Counted from the stretch's first letter, positions 40,743 through 51,961 are shown. The stretch: DNA of 64,000 nt from Sphaerulina vaccinii (GCA_022570795.1 JAKUDP010000008.1:1302001-1366000); one strand, 5' to 3'. Numbers and translations: made by a program. The notes: a model not told the origin generated them from the sequence alone.

Positions 40743-41287
40743 ATGCCTCCACCTTCACCAATCTCTCATGTTTTGGAGCTTTGTCTGTATGTCAAGGTCA
40801 GTGCTATAACAGAATAGATCACGTATATGCACAACACTGAAACGGCTAGCAGGACATCCACAAATCCAATGCCTTCTACACCAACATCCTCGGCCTCAGA
40901 GCCGAAGAACTCAAGCCAGCAGTCCTCAAAGACCGCATGTCCGTCTATCCGATAGGTAACACAACACTGCTACTCTTCACTCTCGGCTTGACAAACGAGG
41001 ACATCCATCCTATTCCATCCCAGCCAGATCTCTGTGTCCCCAAACATGGACCAGAGCCCAAAGCTATGGCAGCTCTGCTCGAAGGAGGAGAGAAGCTACG
41101 ACAGCATTATTGCTTGGCAGTGGAGACGAAGGATGAAGCGCTTGCTTGGGAGCAGTATCTCAAGGAGGAAGGGATTGAGTGTAATGGGAAGATGGAGTGG
41201 CCGAGGGGTGGGTATAGTGTGTATTTTGTTGATCCTGATGGACATATTGGTGAGATTGCCAGTCGTGGGATCTGGGCGCACTATTGA
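40743..41287 (+). CDS. Glyoxalase/bleomycin-resistance (VOC) superfamily protein
   Basis: 162 residues in two exons, 40743-40796 and 40853-41287 (56-base intron). Read-out: PSPISHVLELCLYVKDIHKS, then AFYTNILGLRAEELK, VYPIGNTTLLLFTLG, a central RQHYCLAVETKDEALAWEQY, and VYFVDPDGHIGEIAS. These are the beta-alpha-beta-beta-beta repeats of the vicinal-oxygen-chelate fold, with candidate metal ligands His (SHVLEL), His (HYCLAV) and Glu (GEIAS). Family members include glyoxalase I, extradiol dioxygenases and epoxide-opening resistance enzymes; the substrate is not known. Complete single VOC module pair. Confidence 0.87.
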
Positions 41288-41494
41288 TGTGTAAGCTTCT
41301 TGCGTAGTAAGTAATGCACTTGAAAGTAGGGAAGAGAAAAAGCCTTGTATTTGAACAACGTGTGCATGCCTACGAACCCATGCGCTCGAGAAAAAGTGAT
41401 GACAAGTAAAGACGGACTCAACCTCAAGCTGAGTTTGCCACCAGGAGTCTAGTACGAGAACGCGCTCTGACGTGTACTGTCAGAGTAACTTTTT

Positions 41495-42320
41495 CTAAAT
41501 CATACGACCAGCAGCGCCCATCAGATGTTCGAGTGATTCGTGTGTTCGCTTCTGTGGGGCAGCGGTCGCCTCTGGGAAGTTTGATGTCGTGACAGCGGAA
41601 GGAGTGAAGACACCATTGTTGACCAGCCAGGCAGCGGCGTTGAACTCGGAGTAGAGCTCCTTGACACGGAAGCCATATGTGTTGTTGTAGTCTGGTACTG
41701 TGACCAGGATACCGTTGCCGACAACAGGCTGTTGAGTTGTTAGTATGAGGTGATGTGGTCAGGACGTGAGCAGGACTTACGATGTCATTCGACTCGGTAG
41801 CTTGACCATTGGCAGATCGTAAAGTCTGCCAGCGAGTGGCGACGTGATCACAGCCATGAAAAGTGTTGAGTGTGTCGAAAGGTATCTCAGGTTGTGATCC
41901 TTGAGCAGCCATGAAAGCTGCGCGACCATCGAATGAGATAGCGTTGACGACAAAGGGTCCTTCGTTTCCACGATTGCGAATGATGTTGACAGCGCTAGAG
42001 TAGTCGATAAAGTCTTCAGTCAAAGCTTCCAGCGCAAGCTCGTCTGAGTAGTCTTGAATGAGTCGTCGGAAGATATCTGCACCTGCAGCTGCTTGCTCGT
42101 CGGTCAGGCAGGAAGATGGAGTAGGTGTCGGGCATTCGGTGCTGTTGTCTGGTGTCGTTGGCTCATAGCTTGGTGGTGAAACTTGGTGCTTCTTGCCCCA
42201 GCCGCCGTAGCCTTTGCCCTTCCATTGACCTTTCCAGACTGGATGTTCAGGTTGCCCAGGAGCAGCAAGCACAGTAGATGCGAACGCCGTCGATACCACA
42301 GCGATAGTAGTGAAATGCAT
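41495..42320 (-). CDS. Secreted NTF2-like domain protein
   Basis: 257 residues in two exons, 42320-41781 and 41728-41495; intron with GTAAGT donor, ATACTAACAAC branch and CAG acceptor. Signal peptide MHFTTIAVVSTAFASTVLAA, a Gly/Lys/Trp-rich linker (WKGQWKGKGYGGWGKK), a Pro/Thr stretch, then the domain beginning CLTDEQAAAGADIFRRLIQD. Also typical are DFIDYSSAVNIIRNRG, the GCDHVATRW strand, and LVTVPDYNNTYGFRVKELYS with EFNAAAWLVNNG. Such proteins are abundant in plant-associated Dothideomycetes and some are secreted in culture, but no activity is established. Relative of the gene at 8.6-9.2 kb. Confidence 0.85.
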
Positions 42321-43929
42321 CGTGGTAGCCGTGGAAGGCTTCTTGGGAGTACTTGATCGGGTTGTATGACTGGAGTGAGCTGCCAAGCCGAGGATGTGTG
42401 GTCCTGAGTGTATGTGACTGGAGACGAAGCGAAGTCAATGAGTTGAGGAAAGTACAATCATGAGGCACTCAACTGTTCAAGTACTGCTCAACACAGTTGC
42501 TTCCGAGTCCAGGTGTGTAAATAGATGCGGGCTTCGCTCTTGGCTTGCTGATGATACTGCCGCTTTCTTCACCGTTTACAGCAGTTCCAAGACTCTGATG
42601 TGGCAGAAGATCAAAGCCATGCAGAGTCCCGTAATAACAGTAAACAATTCTCCGGTACACAAGCGATCCTGGCTCTGCATACAGCCGTGCTGTAGGCGAG
42701 TGGGGACGCATTGTGCTGTACAAGTCCTGCATCTAACCCTGTAGAGGAATGTCTTGGCTGCCTCGATGAAGCCCTTCAGCGATGTGTGCTGACCTCAGGA
42801 TCATGAACCCATCTCCTTGTTTGGCTTGTAATGCGCGTGTCAGATCTGTGATGTTTAGTCGTGAGCATCGCCCAGGTGCGGCTCTCCATTATGCGGCGCG
42901 GCAAAGATCCAGTTGTGGCAAGGTTGTGGCCGTGCGAAGAGCGAGAAGCATGCTGGCCGAGAGTGAAGTGGATGGAGGCGACTTGGCACAGGTGGATGGC
43001 CAAGGACGACTATGATATTGAAATAGGCGAAGGAATGCCGCCAATTGAAGCCACAACCACGTGGGTCAGATCAGTCTGCCCGATAGCTGTAGTTGAGTCC
43101 CTATAGCATATTGCTGTAAGTAATGTAGATGTAACACTTGGAAGACTTGGCCCGGACTCAAGAGAGTGTCATTTCGCATAAAGCTTATAGGTAGCTGTTC
43201 ATATCGTCGAGCACGACAGATGCGAACAAGTGGAGCGCCGTTCTACTCGATCCGCTGCGGAGCAGTGTCACCCCGAATGCAGTAGTTCTGCTCGTGTATT
43301 TCGGTCGCGTCCATGAACCGAGATGCAGGCCAAGACAGAACAAATATTGTGGCCCACACTGGCAAGATGGGGCCAGATGTCTTGTGGCTGCTGACGCTGT
43401 TCTTCTGAGTGCATACTTCGGATCCGGACGATAGACGCCATCGGGTGTGCTAATGTTGCGAGCGATTTCGAACAAGGAGAGTCGAGGTTGAAGTTAGAAG
43501 AAGTTGGGTTCATGGAGCCGCCGCCGAGAGAATCTCTGCCGAAACGCCAAGAACTGTGACACAATGGCAGATGGGAAATTGGACAGTACACTGGCAGCAT
43601 CGTACAACATATATGCTATATCTTGGCTCCTAGTACAGATCTACAGTGCCTATGTGAAGTCTAGAGTGCCATGGCAACACAGCGTCGCTGGGCTATCAAC
43701 AAAGACAGCGACGAGCATAGCATGGCTCGCTTTTCCTGAAATGCCATCTTGTGTATGGCTGCTTTCACGACACTCTTACCATAGGATCCGGTGTCCATTC
43801 GTCTACTCAGTAGATCTGAGCAGTGCGGGCTTGCTTCGAGGAGCGTAGATGATGCCGAAGAAGGGAGAAGCGCTTTCCTCAGCCCTCCACTCGCTATTCA
43901 TACGGCCTCTCTCATCATGATCTTTCAGC
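42321..43929. other. Long intergenic region without supported genes
   Basis: 1.6 kb between a divergent secreted-protein promoter and the 3' end of the four-exon membrane protein gene. Open frames up to about 110 codons overlap each other on both strands and look random. Confidence 0.45.
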
Positions 43930-45589
43930 CTAAAGCACCTCAACCGGATACCTCCCAATGCACTCATACAACATAAGCACACCACTCGACAAAAACCCAA
44001 AAGTCCCCCAAATCCCACAAATCGCAGAAACATACGATCCATGATCCGTTTGATAGAATCCAAAAATCGCCTGGAAAATGAAACCCAACCCACCTACAAT
44101 TTTCCAGATAGTGATATACCATAGCGGAATGCGCAAAGCTGGTCGATACCAATGAGATTGTAGATCTATTGCGCCCATGATTGCTGCGATGATGAAACCG
44201 AAACTGCCGGCGAGTTTGGGTGCCCAGATTAGGCCTTGGATTGTGGCTGTCGTAGCAAGTGATGTCTTGATGTGTGGAAGGCTTGTTATTGAGGACCACA
44301 TGTTTAGTAGAGAGCAGGCCCACTAAGATAGGCGAGTTGTTAGTATTTAGATTGCGTATGAGCATTGGACAAGACTCACCTGAATCAAACATGCCCAGAA
44401 TGCCAGCCGATACTGATGATGGTTCTTCAACTTATCGCTACTTGGAAGCAATTCAATCTCTGCATTCGCCTGGCTGTGATGATGTTCGTGATCGTTGTCT
44501 GCGGCATCGCGACTCTGAGGGACGAGTTGATATGCTACACCACTATTGCCTGCTTTGCGGATATGTTGGAATCTCCAGCCGAAGCTGCCGAACTTGTGGT
44601 CGTTGAAGGTCTCTACGGTGAGACAGGCACTATATTAGCGCGGAATGGTTAGTAAAGTACGAGTGCTGAGAACTATTCGTAGTGTGCGCAGAGACAGACT
44701 TAGACTTACCTGCCAAACATGAACAGACACGATCCAACCAACGTGAGAGTTGCCGCGCCGTAGGTATCCTCGCCTTTGAAAGATGTCTGTGGGTTTCGGA
44801 GCGGTAGATATGTGAATAGTGCGCCCACGAACCAAATCGTACTGGCGAAAGTGAAGATGAGCGCTATAAGCCAGCTGACATTACTCCAAGGGAATACAGT
44901 GAACATGCGCCAGATGCCTTCTCGACGTGTTAGCCGCAGTGCCAGGTATAAAGGGGGAGATAAGGCAACACACCTTGACAGACCCTCTGCCAAATCGTCA
45001 AAGACGGACGTATTGTGAAGTCGCCATTACCGAGATCATTCGGCGTTACTACTTCGACGATTCTTCCTCTTCGTTCTTCTGCGTTTGTCCATTTCACGAG
45101 ATCTTCTTCGCTATGGGTATCGTCGTGGTGTGTCTCGCAGACGTCGGTCTTTTGAGTCGCTCGCAGAATAGGGATGTGCTTGAAATCTGCTCGGGACGCC
45201 CCCTCTGTCACGTTGGTCGCGGTTGTATTGCAGGGTGGCTGTCTGGTATCCTCAACGTACTCCCAAAGTGCATCTAGCACACCTCCCGGTACTCGTGCTT
45301 TCATCGTGGGTAGTCGAGATGTGGTGAATATAATCATCTTTGCACTCTGCACTCGGCGCATACGGTATACGGTGCGGCCGGATTTGCAGTCTCCATAAGA
45401 GTTCCACGGGTTGGCCTTGAACTTACCATGTGCCCAGTTCCAATCACTGACTTTACCAACTGTCCAGTCCCTACTCACTGAGTTCTCGCACATCTGTTCG
45501 ACAATAGAGCATCGGCGTGCCGATGTGTTCTCGGACCACGTTCCTACCAAAAATCCCACTCCGACCAAGTGGTCGCAAACGCCCAACAT
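43930..45589 (-). CDS. Fungal integral membrane protein (multi-pass, unknown function)
   Basis: 488 residues in four exons: 45589-44974, 44917-44710, 44629-44380 and 44322-43930. The splice phases join without error and the third intron shows ACTAAC. About eight helices are visible: SWLIALIFTFASTIWFVGAL, AATLTLVGSCLFMFGSACL, LAFWACLIQWACSLLNMW, LAGSFGFIIAAIMGAIDL, LWYITIWKIVGGLGFIFQAI and a final SAICGIWGTFGFLSSGVL. The closing LYECIGRYPVE and the middle LPLRNPQTSFKGED-like loop match an uncharacterised family widespread in Pezizomycotina. A His/Asp-rich cytoplasmic loop lies between helices 2 and 3. The N-terminal 200 residues contain a GRIVEVVTPNDLGNGD segment and no known domain. The start could be further upstream if another exon exists. 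Confidence 0.75.
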
Positions 45590-46157
45590 GTTTCAAAGGA
45601 GTGTAATTCGTTATCTTCTTAGGCTTTAGGCTCGCATCGCGGTCAAGCTTTCGTTCATGACAAAGACCCGAAATGCTTGAAGTGCTTGAAATTCCCTGAG
45701 TGCTATTTTGTGCATGGCTGCTCATGCTCGTGTGGATATATCTTGAATGACGTTCTGGACGAGCCATGCGTGACGTCCAGCCACGTTTGAGCATTGTAGG
45801 ACTTGCTTGACAGCCCGATGTTTCTCTTGCTCGCTGCAAGCTATCAAACGTCGGAAACTTGTGATCAGGTCAAACTCATCTCTATTGACGCGACAGAACC
45901 AGGCTACTGTGTATCCAGACAGAGCGTCCCGCTCCTTGACCCAGACATCGGAGAAGAATTTCCGACGTTTGATCGCATGCCACGAGTCTTGCTTGCTATC
46001 CCAACCAGGCCGCTGCCCTGAGTCGCTCTGGGTTCGTTCTCTCATACTGTGATTTTCCTGTCCTAGACGTGCCGGAGCTCCCTGCACAATCTTGTACCTG
46101 CCGATACGCAGGCTTGGGACAGCATGTCAGCCATTTTGAGAGAAGCCTCTGCGGTCT
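45590..46157. other. Intergenic, no supported gene
   Basis: 570 bases between two minus-strand genes. One ~120-codon open frame here has no ATG-start support or family resemblance. Confidence 0.4.
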
Positions 46158-46664
46158 CTACTCCAACAGCTCCATCTCCACGTCTCTTACACTTCTGAAA
46201 GGACCCTTCAACACGCCAGGTCCGCTCATCGCACTCAGCTCCTCGCTGGTCACGTCATCCTTTGCTTTCGCCCATACTGCTTTCCATTCGCCCTGAGCGT
46301 GTACTTTGATGAGCTTGTTACCGCCGGGTACCCAAGGCGCGCTCAACTCAATGTCGACGTCAATCACGTCCTGTGGCGCGAGCTCTACCACGGCTTCAGG
46401 AGGCGGTGGGAGCAGTCGACTGATCTTGAGCCCCGGTCCTTGGATATGTTCTCCTGATACTGCGTCGACAAGTCTCAAGATACCACTATTCAGAGCTGTG
46501 CGATCTATGGCACTATCCCATATCAAGAAACTCATGGGTGATGTCGGATGCGTGTTCTGGATCGTGACCTTGACAGTCGGTACTGGCGTCCAGGTATGCG
46601 ATAGATATATTTGTAGATCGTCTACTGATGGCTCGCGGGCCTGCTTGTCCGAAGACGCAGCCAT
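46158..46664 (-). CDS. Deuterolysin-prodomain-like protein without a protease domain
   Basis: 168 residues from MAASSDKQAREPSVDDLQIY. The fold pattern matches the propeptide half of M35 deuterolysins: TVKVTIQNTHPTSPMSFLIW, then DSAIDRTALNSGILRLVDA, PPPPEAVVELAPQDVIDVDI and a closing strand. There is no HExxH and no GTxxxxYGY, so it is not a peptidase. The frame is open upstream with a possible hydrophobic anchor (ISTILTICGTFLYLTT), which leaves a membrane-anchored form possible, but the family's usual start fits the chosen ATG. The neighbouring true deuterolysin gene (48.0 kb) carries the same type of domain in its propeptide; a role as stand-alone inhibitor or chaperone is inference. Confidence 0.72.
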   Translation of the reverse strand: MAASSDKQAREPSVDDLQIYLSHTWTPVPTVKVTIQNTHPTSPMSFLIWDSAIDRTALNSGILRLVDAVSGEHIQGPGLKISRLLPPPPEAVVELAPQDVIDVDIELSAPWVPGGNKLIKVHAQGEWKAVWAKAKDDVTSEELSAMSGPGVLKGPFRSVRDVEMELLE

Positions 46665-47139
46665 TCCCGAGAGGGTGATCGTGAGGGATGTGTTCGTTGT
46701 GGTAAGGTAGAGAAATGTGCCGCAAATCGTGAGGATTGTTGAAATGGTCGCCGTCATTCGTATGTTCATGTCGATGCCTAGAAGCAGTAGTCGACCCTCA
46801 ACAAAAGCAATGATTCGCCTGAGCCAGCCACGCTGTTCACGCAGGAGAGACGTCTGTTGGAGATGTCCCATTGCTATTCTGGTCCTCCCCAAGCCTAACC
46901 TGGCCAGTCAAGGCTTTGAGAACATGCGTCCCCACCTCGTGATGACTATGCCGTCGCGGCTGACACCCTTGGGTACACGGGTTTCGTGTGCTGAGGGAGA
47001 GGAGGAAGAGACTTGGCTGTGATTCAAGGAGGTTGGAGCTTGGAGGTTTCGTCGAATGCCAAGAGAGAGCATCTCACTTCCTCACTCTCACCTCCCTCAT
47101 CTCTTCACGCAACACCATCGACTGCACGCGACAACCATC

Positions 47140-47400
47140 ATGTCCAGCACTAACAGAACTCGGCAATCTCGACGAAACGATACCGAAGCACGGAGAGGCC
47201 GCGAAAATCTGTCACAACGAATCCTCCCGCGACGCGCCTGTCACGTTTCGAGACACATGCGTGCTTCATGTTCGGCGCTTGCTATAGGAGGCAGAACATC
47301 TGACTGGTCGTTCTACTCCTATTGGTCCGTTCGAGCTCTATATGCGCTCCTTCGAAGCCAGACTACTACTTCGACACACAAGAAGTCCCGTCCTAAGTAG
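47140..47400 (+). CDS. Possible small Arg-rich protein
   Basis: 86 residues reading MSSTNRTRQSRRNDTEARRG at the start. The preceding 70 bases are CT/CA-rich and end in AACCATCATG, a good fungal leader and start context, divergent from the prodomain-like gene. The body is basic with no recognised domain. Support is positional only. Confidence 0.27.
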   Translation: MSSTNRTRQSRRNDTEARRGRENLSQRILPRRACHVSRHMRASCSALAIGGRTSDWSFYSYWSVRALYALLRSQTTTSTHKKSRPK

Positions 47401-47848
47401 ACGAGCTTCTTGGAGGAAGTCTTGCTTGAACGAGGATGGTCATCTATGGCGAGCATCATCAAGGGAAGAGCTTACGAAGTAGGTAAATGTACAGAGAAGC
47501 TGACATTTGAAAATCGTCGAATCAAATTAACACGCTCAATGCCCACTTTCGAAGCAAGAAAGCAATGTTATACGCGCCGTGTTCGTCCAGCCCGCGCTCC
47601 TACAATTGCTTATTGTAAGGCCAAGACGCCTAGATACTCCATACGCCGCAGGTTCAGCTTGGAACCTGGTCTCACCTTTAGGACTCAGAAGTCACTGGAT
47701 GTCCTTGAGACGATTCTCCTCTCAATATCGGGCGGCAATGTCCTTACACGGCAGGACATCCGTATTGCTTGCAATAGTGCTTCTGGGCATGTTTAGTGCT
47801 TTATCCTGTGGCGTCGAAATGGAGAATGTTTGACTAGTAAGGCGCTAC
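47401..47848. other. Intergenic upstream of deuterolysin
   Basis: A 128-codon open frame (47410-47796) exists but has no family resemblance and unusual composition. Otherwise nothing was recognised. Confidence 0.35.
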
Positions 47849-47855
47849 TATATAG
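47849..47855 (+). promoter_or_regulatory. TATA box of the deuterolysin gene
   Basis: TATATAG about 155 bases before the start codon, consistent with an inducible secreted-protease promoter. Confidence 0.45.
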
Positions 47856-48009
47856 GCAAGTCGCCTACTTTACACTTTCCAGGGACGATACTTTGGTGCA
47901 CATCGAGAAGCCTCGTCTGAGTTCGCGTTACTCGTTACTTTCCTTTGCTACTCTTCCACGCCCTCTGGCAGGGCTTGTCACTCATTTAGGTAGTCATTCC
48001 TTCGACGAT

Positions 48010-49176
48010 ATGCGACTTTCACTTCTTATTGCCGGCTCCTGGTTAGCGCTTGCTCATGGCGCAGCTGTCGATCTCTTCAAGCGGGACACACCATTGACAG
48101 TCGAGCTTACTTCCCTCGGAGACAACAGCAAAGTCAAGGCCGCAGTCACGAACACCGACTCTCGTGGATACAACTTGTTCTATCGAGGCAGCTTCCTCGA
48201 CGGAGATAGTCCTGTTGACAAGTTCGAGGTGCATGGAGAAGCATCGCGAGCAGCTTTCAATGGAGTTCTGCTACGTATGGCCACAACAAATCTCGAGGCT
48301 ACCCAATTTGTCCCAATCCTGGCTGGCCAGACGATCGAGACTGAGATAGACGTCGCTGAACTCTATGGTATGTCCTCCTCGCGGTTCGCATTTGCAAGTA
48401 CTGACGTGCATAGATGTCGAGACCAGCGGTAGTTACACGGTCAGAGCCATTGGATCGATGCCCTACGCAGAATTGAACAGTACCAAGCTGTCCGGCAAGT
48501 CAGTAGCATTCTCGAGTAACGCTCTCACGATGGACATCGATGGCGATCAAGCGAAAGCGGTCCCATATGCTGTCCATAGCCTGGCACAGAAACGTACCGA
48601 GCTCAGTGTCAATGGTTGCTCCCGCCAGCGAAGTGCTGCTATACAGACTGCACTCTCGAATTGTGCCGACCTCGCCAACAACGCGGCATCTGCTGCAGCT
48701 GCTGGGTATCAGCTCCGCCAATACTTCAAGTCCACCTCACGCTCAGTCGCCAATACTGTTTCCGCACGCTTCGCGGCTGTTGCCAAGGAGTGTGCTTCGA
48801 CGAACAGGGGCAGAACTGACACGTCTTGTGCCGGTATGTTGTCACTTCCTGTTAGTACCATCTCACACTGACTCGCATAGATGAGTATGGTTACTGTAAC
48901 AAAGGAGTTCTCGGCTACACCCTGCCGTCGCAGAACTACATCGGCTACTGCGACATCTTCTACTCTTATCTCGATCCGATAAGTAGCGAGTGCCATGGCC
49001 AGGACCAGGCTACAACTGTTCTTCATGAGAATACGCACGCTCCGAAAGTCTACAGTCCTGGAACTGAGGACTACGCATACGGATACGAAGCTGCGATGGA
49101 CTTGAGCAGCCAGCAGGCTGTGAATAACGCGGATACATATGCATTGTATGCCAATGCGCTGTATGCTGGCTGCTAG
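48010..49176 (+). CDS. Deuterolysin-type neutral zinc metalloprotease (M35), secreted
   Basis: 357 residues in three exons: 48010-48367, 48414-48833 and 48881-49176. Signal peptide MRLSLLIAGSWLALAHG, a KR processing-type pair at about residue 25, then a ~150-residue propeptide (LTVELTSLGDNSKVKAAVTN, YRGSFLDGDSPVDKFEVHG). The mature domain has the aspzincin signature: HENTH (HExxH, two zinc His and the catalytic Glu) and downstream GTEDYAYGY, whose Asp is the third zinc ligand. Multiple Cys residues (NGCSRQR, SNCADLA, KECAS, SGY/GYC pairs) fit the disulfides of this family. Degrades proteins extracellularly at neutral pH. All catalytic residues are present. Confidence 0.94.
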
Positions 49177-49534
49177 GCAGCGCTTTGTGCGTACGATGAA
49201 CGTGTCTGGTAGTCAGGACTGCTTACGACATGTGGTAACGACTTATGAGAGTATGCCGGCCCCGAAACAAGTGAAATAGACTTCAGGAAAGGGCAGACGA
49301 AATGAACTTTCTGCTATCCCCGAGGCTCAAGCACGATGACGCTTCATCTTTCATCCCTCTGCCAAAAGCGATCGCACCCGAATCAAGTCAATGGCTATAA
49401 CGGTTGTTGATCAGGATGATGCGGCTCTTGTCACGTTGCATATAGGTTGGAGGTGAGTCCGATGATAAGCAGAATTTCCTACACACTGCTTCACTACCTT
49501 GTCAGGTATCCTCTTCTTCGAGTATCAAGGCACC
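49177..49534. other. Intergenic between deuterolysin and 4CL-like genes
   Basis: 360 bases containing the deuterolysin terminator and the promoter of the ligase gene. No feature was recognised. Confidence 0.4.
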
Positions 49535-51347
49535 ATGGTCTTCAAGCAGAAAGATGTGCTTGAGTTCCCAGGAAGGGACATCATCTCATGGTACTTTGAT
49601 AATCCTCGAGTAGACGACGAGAAACCAGTATATATAGATGCCGACGACCCAAAGAGGCACTACACATTTGCTCAAGCACGCAGTACCATACGCAAGCTTG
49701 CTGCTGGGTTCCGAAAAGCTGGACTGAAAAAAGGCGACACTGTCTGTGTGCATAGCTTCAACGATGTTAGTATATCATACGACTATCATAAGATAGCAGG
49801 CTGACAATGGTGACAGATCAACTACTCGATCCTGGCAAACGGCATCATAGCTGCAGGCGGAATCTTCGCAGGCACGAACCCGTCCTACCAGCCATACGAA
49901 CTATCGCACGCGATAAAAGCAGCAAAGATCAAGTTCCTCATCGTCGAGCCCGAGATCCTTAAACACGCTGTCAAAGCAGCAGACGACTCAGGCGCAATAT
50001 CCCGAGAACGAATCCTGATATTCGATAACAGAGAAGGGCAGGAAGTGCCAAAGAGTTTCAAGTCGTGGAGAACACTGCTAGAACATGGAGAAGAAGACTG
50101 GGAAAGATTCGATGATGCTGAGATATCGAAGAAGACAACAGCTGCTAGGATGTTCTCTTCTGGAACGACTGGACTACCGAAGGCTGCTATGCTAACGCAC
50201 TTCAATCTGATTGCACAGCATATTCAAATCAATGACTGGAAACCAAAGCCATACGAGGTCAGTCACCATAGCACATCTTGCTCTCTACTCACTAATCTTC
50301 CTCCTAGGTCAAACGTCTCCAATGCACCCCCATGTTCCACGTCGCCACCGCCCCATGCACACACTTCAGCCCCCTAGCCAACGGCGTCTCAACCTACATA
50401 ATGCGCCGCTTCGAACTCGAATCCTACCTATGCAACATCGAAAGGTACCAAATAACAGACTGCGCCACAGTCCCACCAATGGTTCTACAAATCATGAATT
50501 CGGACCTCACAAAGAAGTATTCAATGAAAAGTATGAAATTCGCAACGTGCGGAGCAGCACCATTGGAGAAAACCCAACAAGCGAAATTTCAGGCACTGTT
50601 AGCGAAAGATGCGCCTTTTACGCAGGTTTTCGGCATGACAGAAACTTCGTGCATATGTTCGAATTTCCCATATCCAGAAGATGACGATACAGGATCTTGT
50701 GGACGTCCGGTACCGGGAGTTGAGTTCAAGTTGGTAGATATTGCGGATGAGAAGACCGATATCACAGACTACGACGTCCGAGGCGAGTTATGCGTGAGAG
50801 GCGCGACTGTGATCCCGGGATATATGGATGAAAGAGCTACAGCAGCTAGCTGGGACAAGGACGGATACTTCCACACAGGCAATATCGCATACTGCGCGAA
50901 AGAGTCTGGGAAATGGTATATTGTTGATCGGAAGAAGGAATTGATTAAAGTTAGAGGTTTTCAGGTTGCGCCGCCGGAGTTGGAAGCTGTGCTTTTGGAT
51001 CATCCGGGTGTTGCTGATGCGGGGGTTATTGGTGTTAAGAAGGATAGGAATGGGGAGAGTGAGTTTCCGAGGGCGTATATTGTGAAGAAGGATAATGAAG
51101 AGGGTGGGAAACTGGATGAGAAGGGGGTTGTGGAGTATATGGCGAGTAGGTTGGCGAAGTTTAAAAGACCTGATGGAGGAGTTGTGTTTTTGGATGAGAT
51201 TGCAAGTGTCTTCGTTACTGTTCTTCGAAAGATGTCGTGCTGACGTTGTGATAGCCTAAGAACCCTAGTGGTAAGATCTTGAAGAAGGTCTTGCGTGAAA
51301 TGGCTGCGGAAGAGATGAAGAAGGAAAGGCAGACCTCGAAGCTGTAG
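49535..51347 (+). CDS. Peroxisomal 4-coumarate:CoA ligase-like acyl-CoA synthetase
   Basis: 552 residues, exons 49535-49765, 49817-50257, 50308-51201 and 51255-51347. ANL-superfamily enzyme that activates a carboxylic acid via an acyl-AMP and transfers it to CoA. Motifs: P-loop FSSGTTGLPKAAMLTH, TQVFGMTETSC, PVPGVEFKLVD, GYFHTGNIAYC, WYIVDRKKELIKVRGFQVAP and the C-terminal catalytic Lys in PKNPSGKILKKVL. It ends in SKL, a canonical peroxisomal targeting signal. Two oddities: the last intron (51202-51254) is GC-AG (GCAAGT donor), and the normally invariant Asp of the TGD motif is Asn (codon 50881-50883). Fungal relatives act in peroxisomal activation of fatty or aromatic acids. Confidence 0.92.
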
Positions 51348-51389
51348 ATGATGTAGCGCACTTAGACCAACGCGTGGCATGCGATCAAA

Positions 51390-51755
51390 CATCGGCAATG
51401 CTCTCTGAAAACTAGGTTAGAGAGGCAGTTCGCTCGATCCAGGAACGCAGTGGCCTGGCGCTCCCAAGTTGACGAAGATCCATCGGCAATGCTCTCTGAA
51501 ACCTAGGTTAAAGAGGGCAGTGCGCTCTGTGTGCATATGCAGTAGCCTGGTCTTCCTATGTCGATGGAGATCCATCAGCAATGCTCTCTGAAACTAGGGT
51601 AGGGAGCGCAGTGCGCTCTGTCTGGATAAGCAGTAGCCTGGCGCTCGTATGTTAACGGAGATCCATCGGAAGTGCTCTCCGAGATCTAGGTTAGAGAGGG
51701 CAGTGCGCTCTGTGTGGATATGCAGTAGCCTGGCGCTCGCACGTTGATGGAGATC
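51390..51755. repeat. Tandem repeat, four copies of a ~91-bp unit
   Basis: Units start at 51390, 51481, 51573 and 51664, lengths 91, 92, 91 and 92. Each begins CATCGGCAATGCTCTCTGAA-like, contains a near-palindrome centred on AACCTAGGTT flanked by CTCT and AGAG, then GGCAGTGCGCTCTGTGTGGA, GCAGTAGCCTGGCGCTC and ends GGAGATC. Divergence between copies is roughly 10-20 percent. It lies between the stop of the ligase gene and the convergent NAF1 gene. No coding frame is shared by all copies. Confidence 0.88.
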
Positions 51756-51961
51756 ATCTTTACTGCTCGTGGTTTTGTGACTTATATTGTACAGAACCTA
51801 CTATACATAGCCTTCCCGTCACTAGCGAAAGCCATCATTGCCACTGTTGAGCATTTGCTATGTTCACGCTCTCTGAATGTGAGAGCTCTCCTGCTTAGCT
51901 TACACATCGAATACACAATAGCACGGTCGGTTGCGATGCTCGGAGAGTCTCAACCACGCTA

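Noticed and set aside
45722..46087. 121-codon minus-strand frame
   Set aside because: No ATG at the frame start, no family resemblance and no splice signals; treated as chance.
47410..47796. 128-codon plus-strand frame
   Set aside because: Composition unlike neighbouring genes and no recognisable domain.
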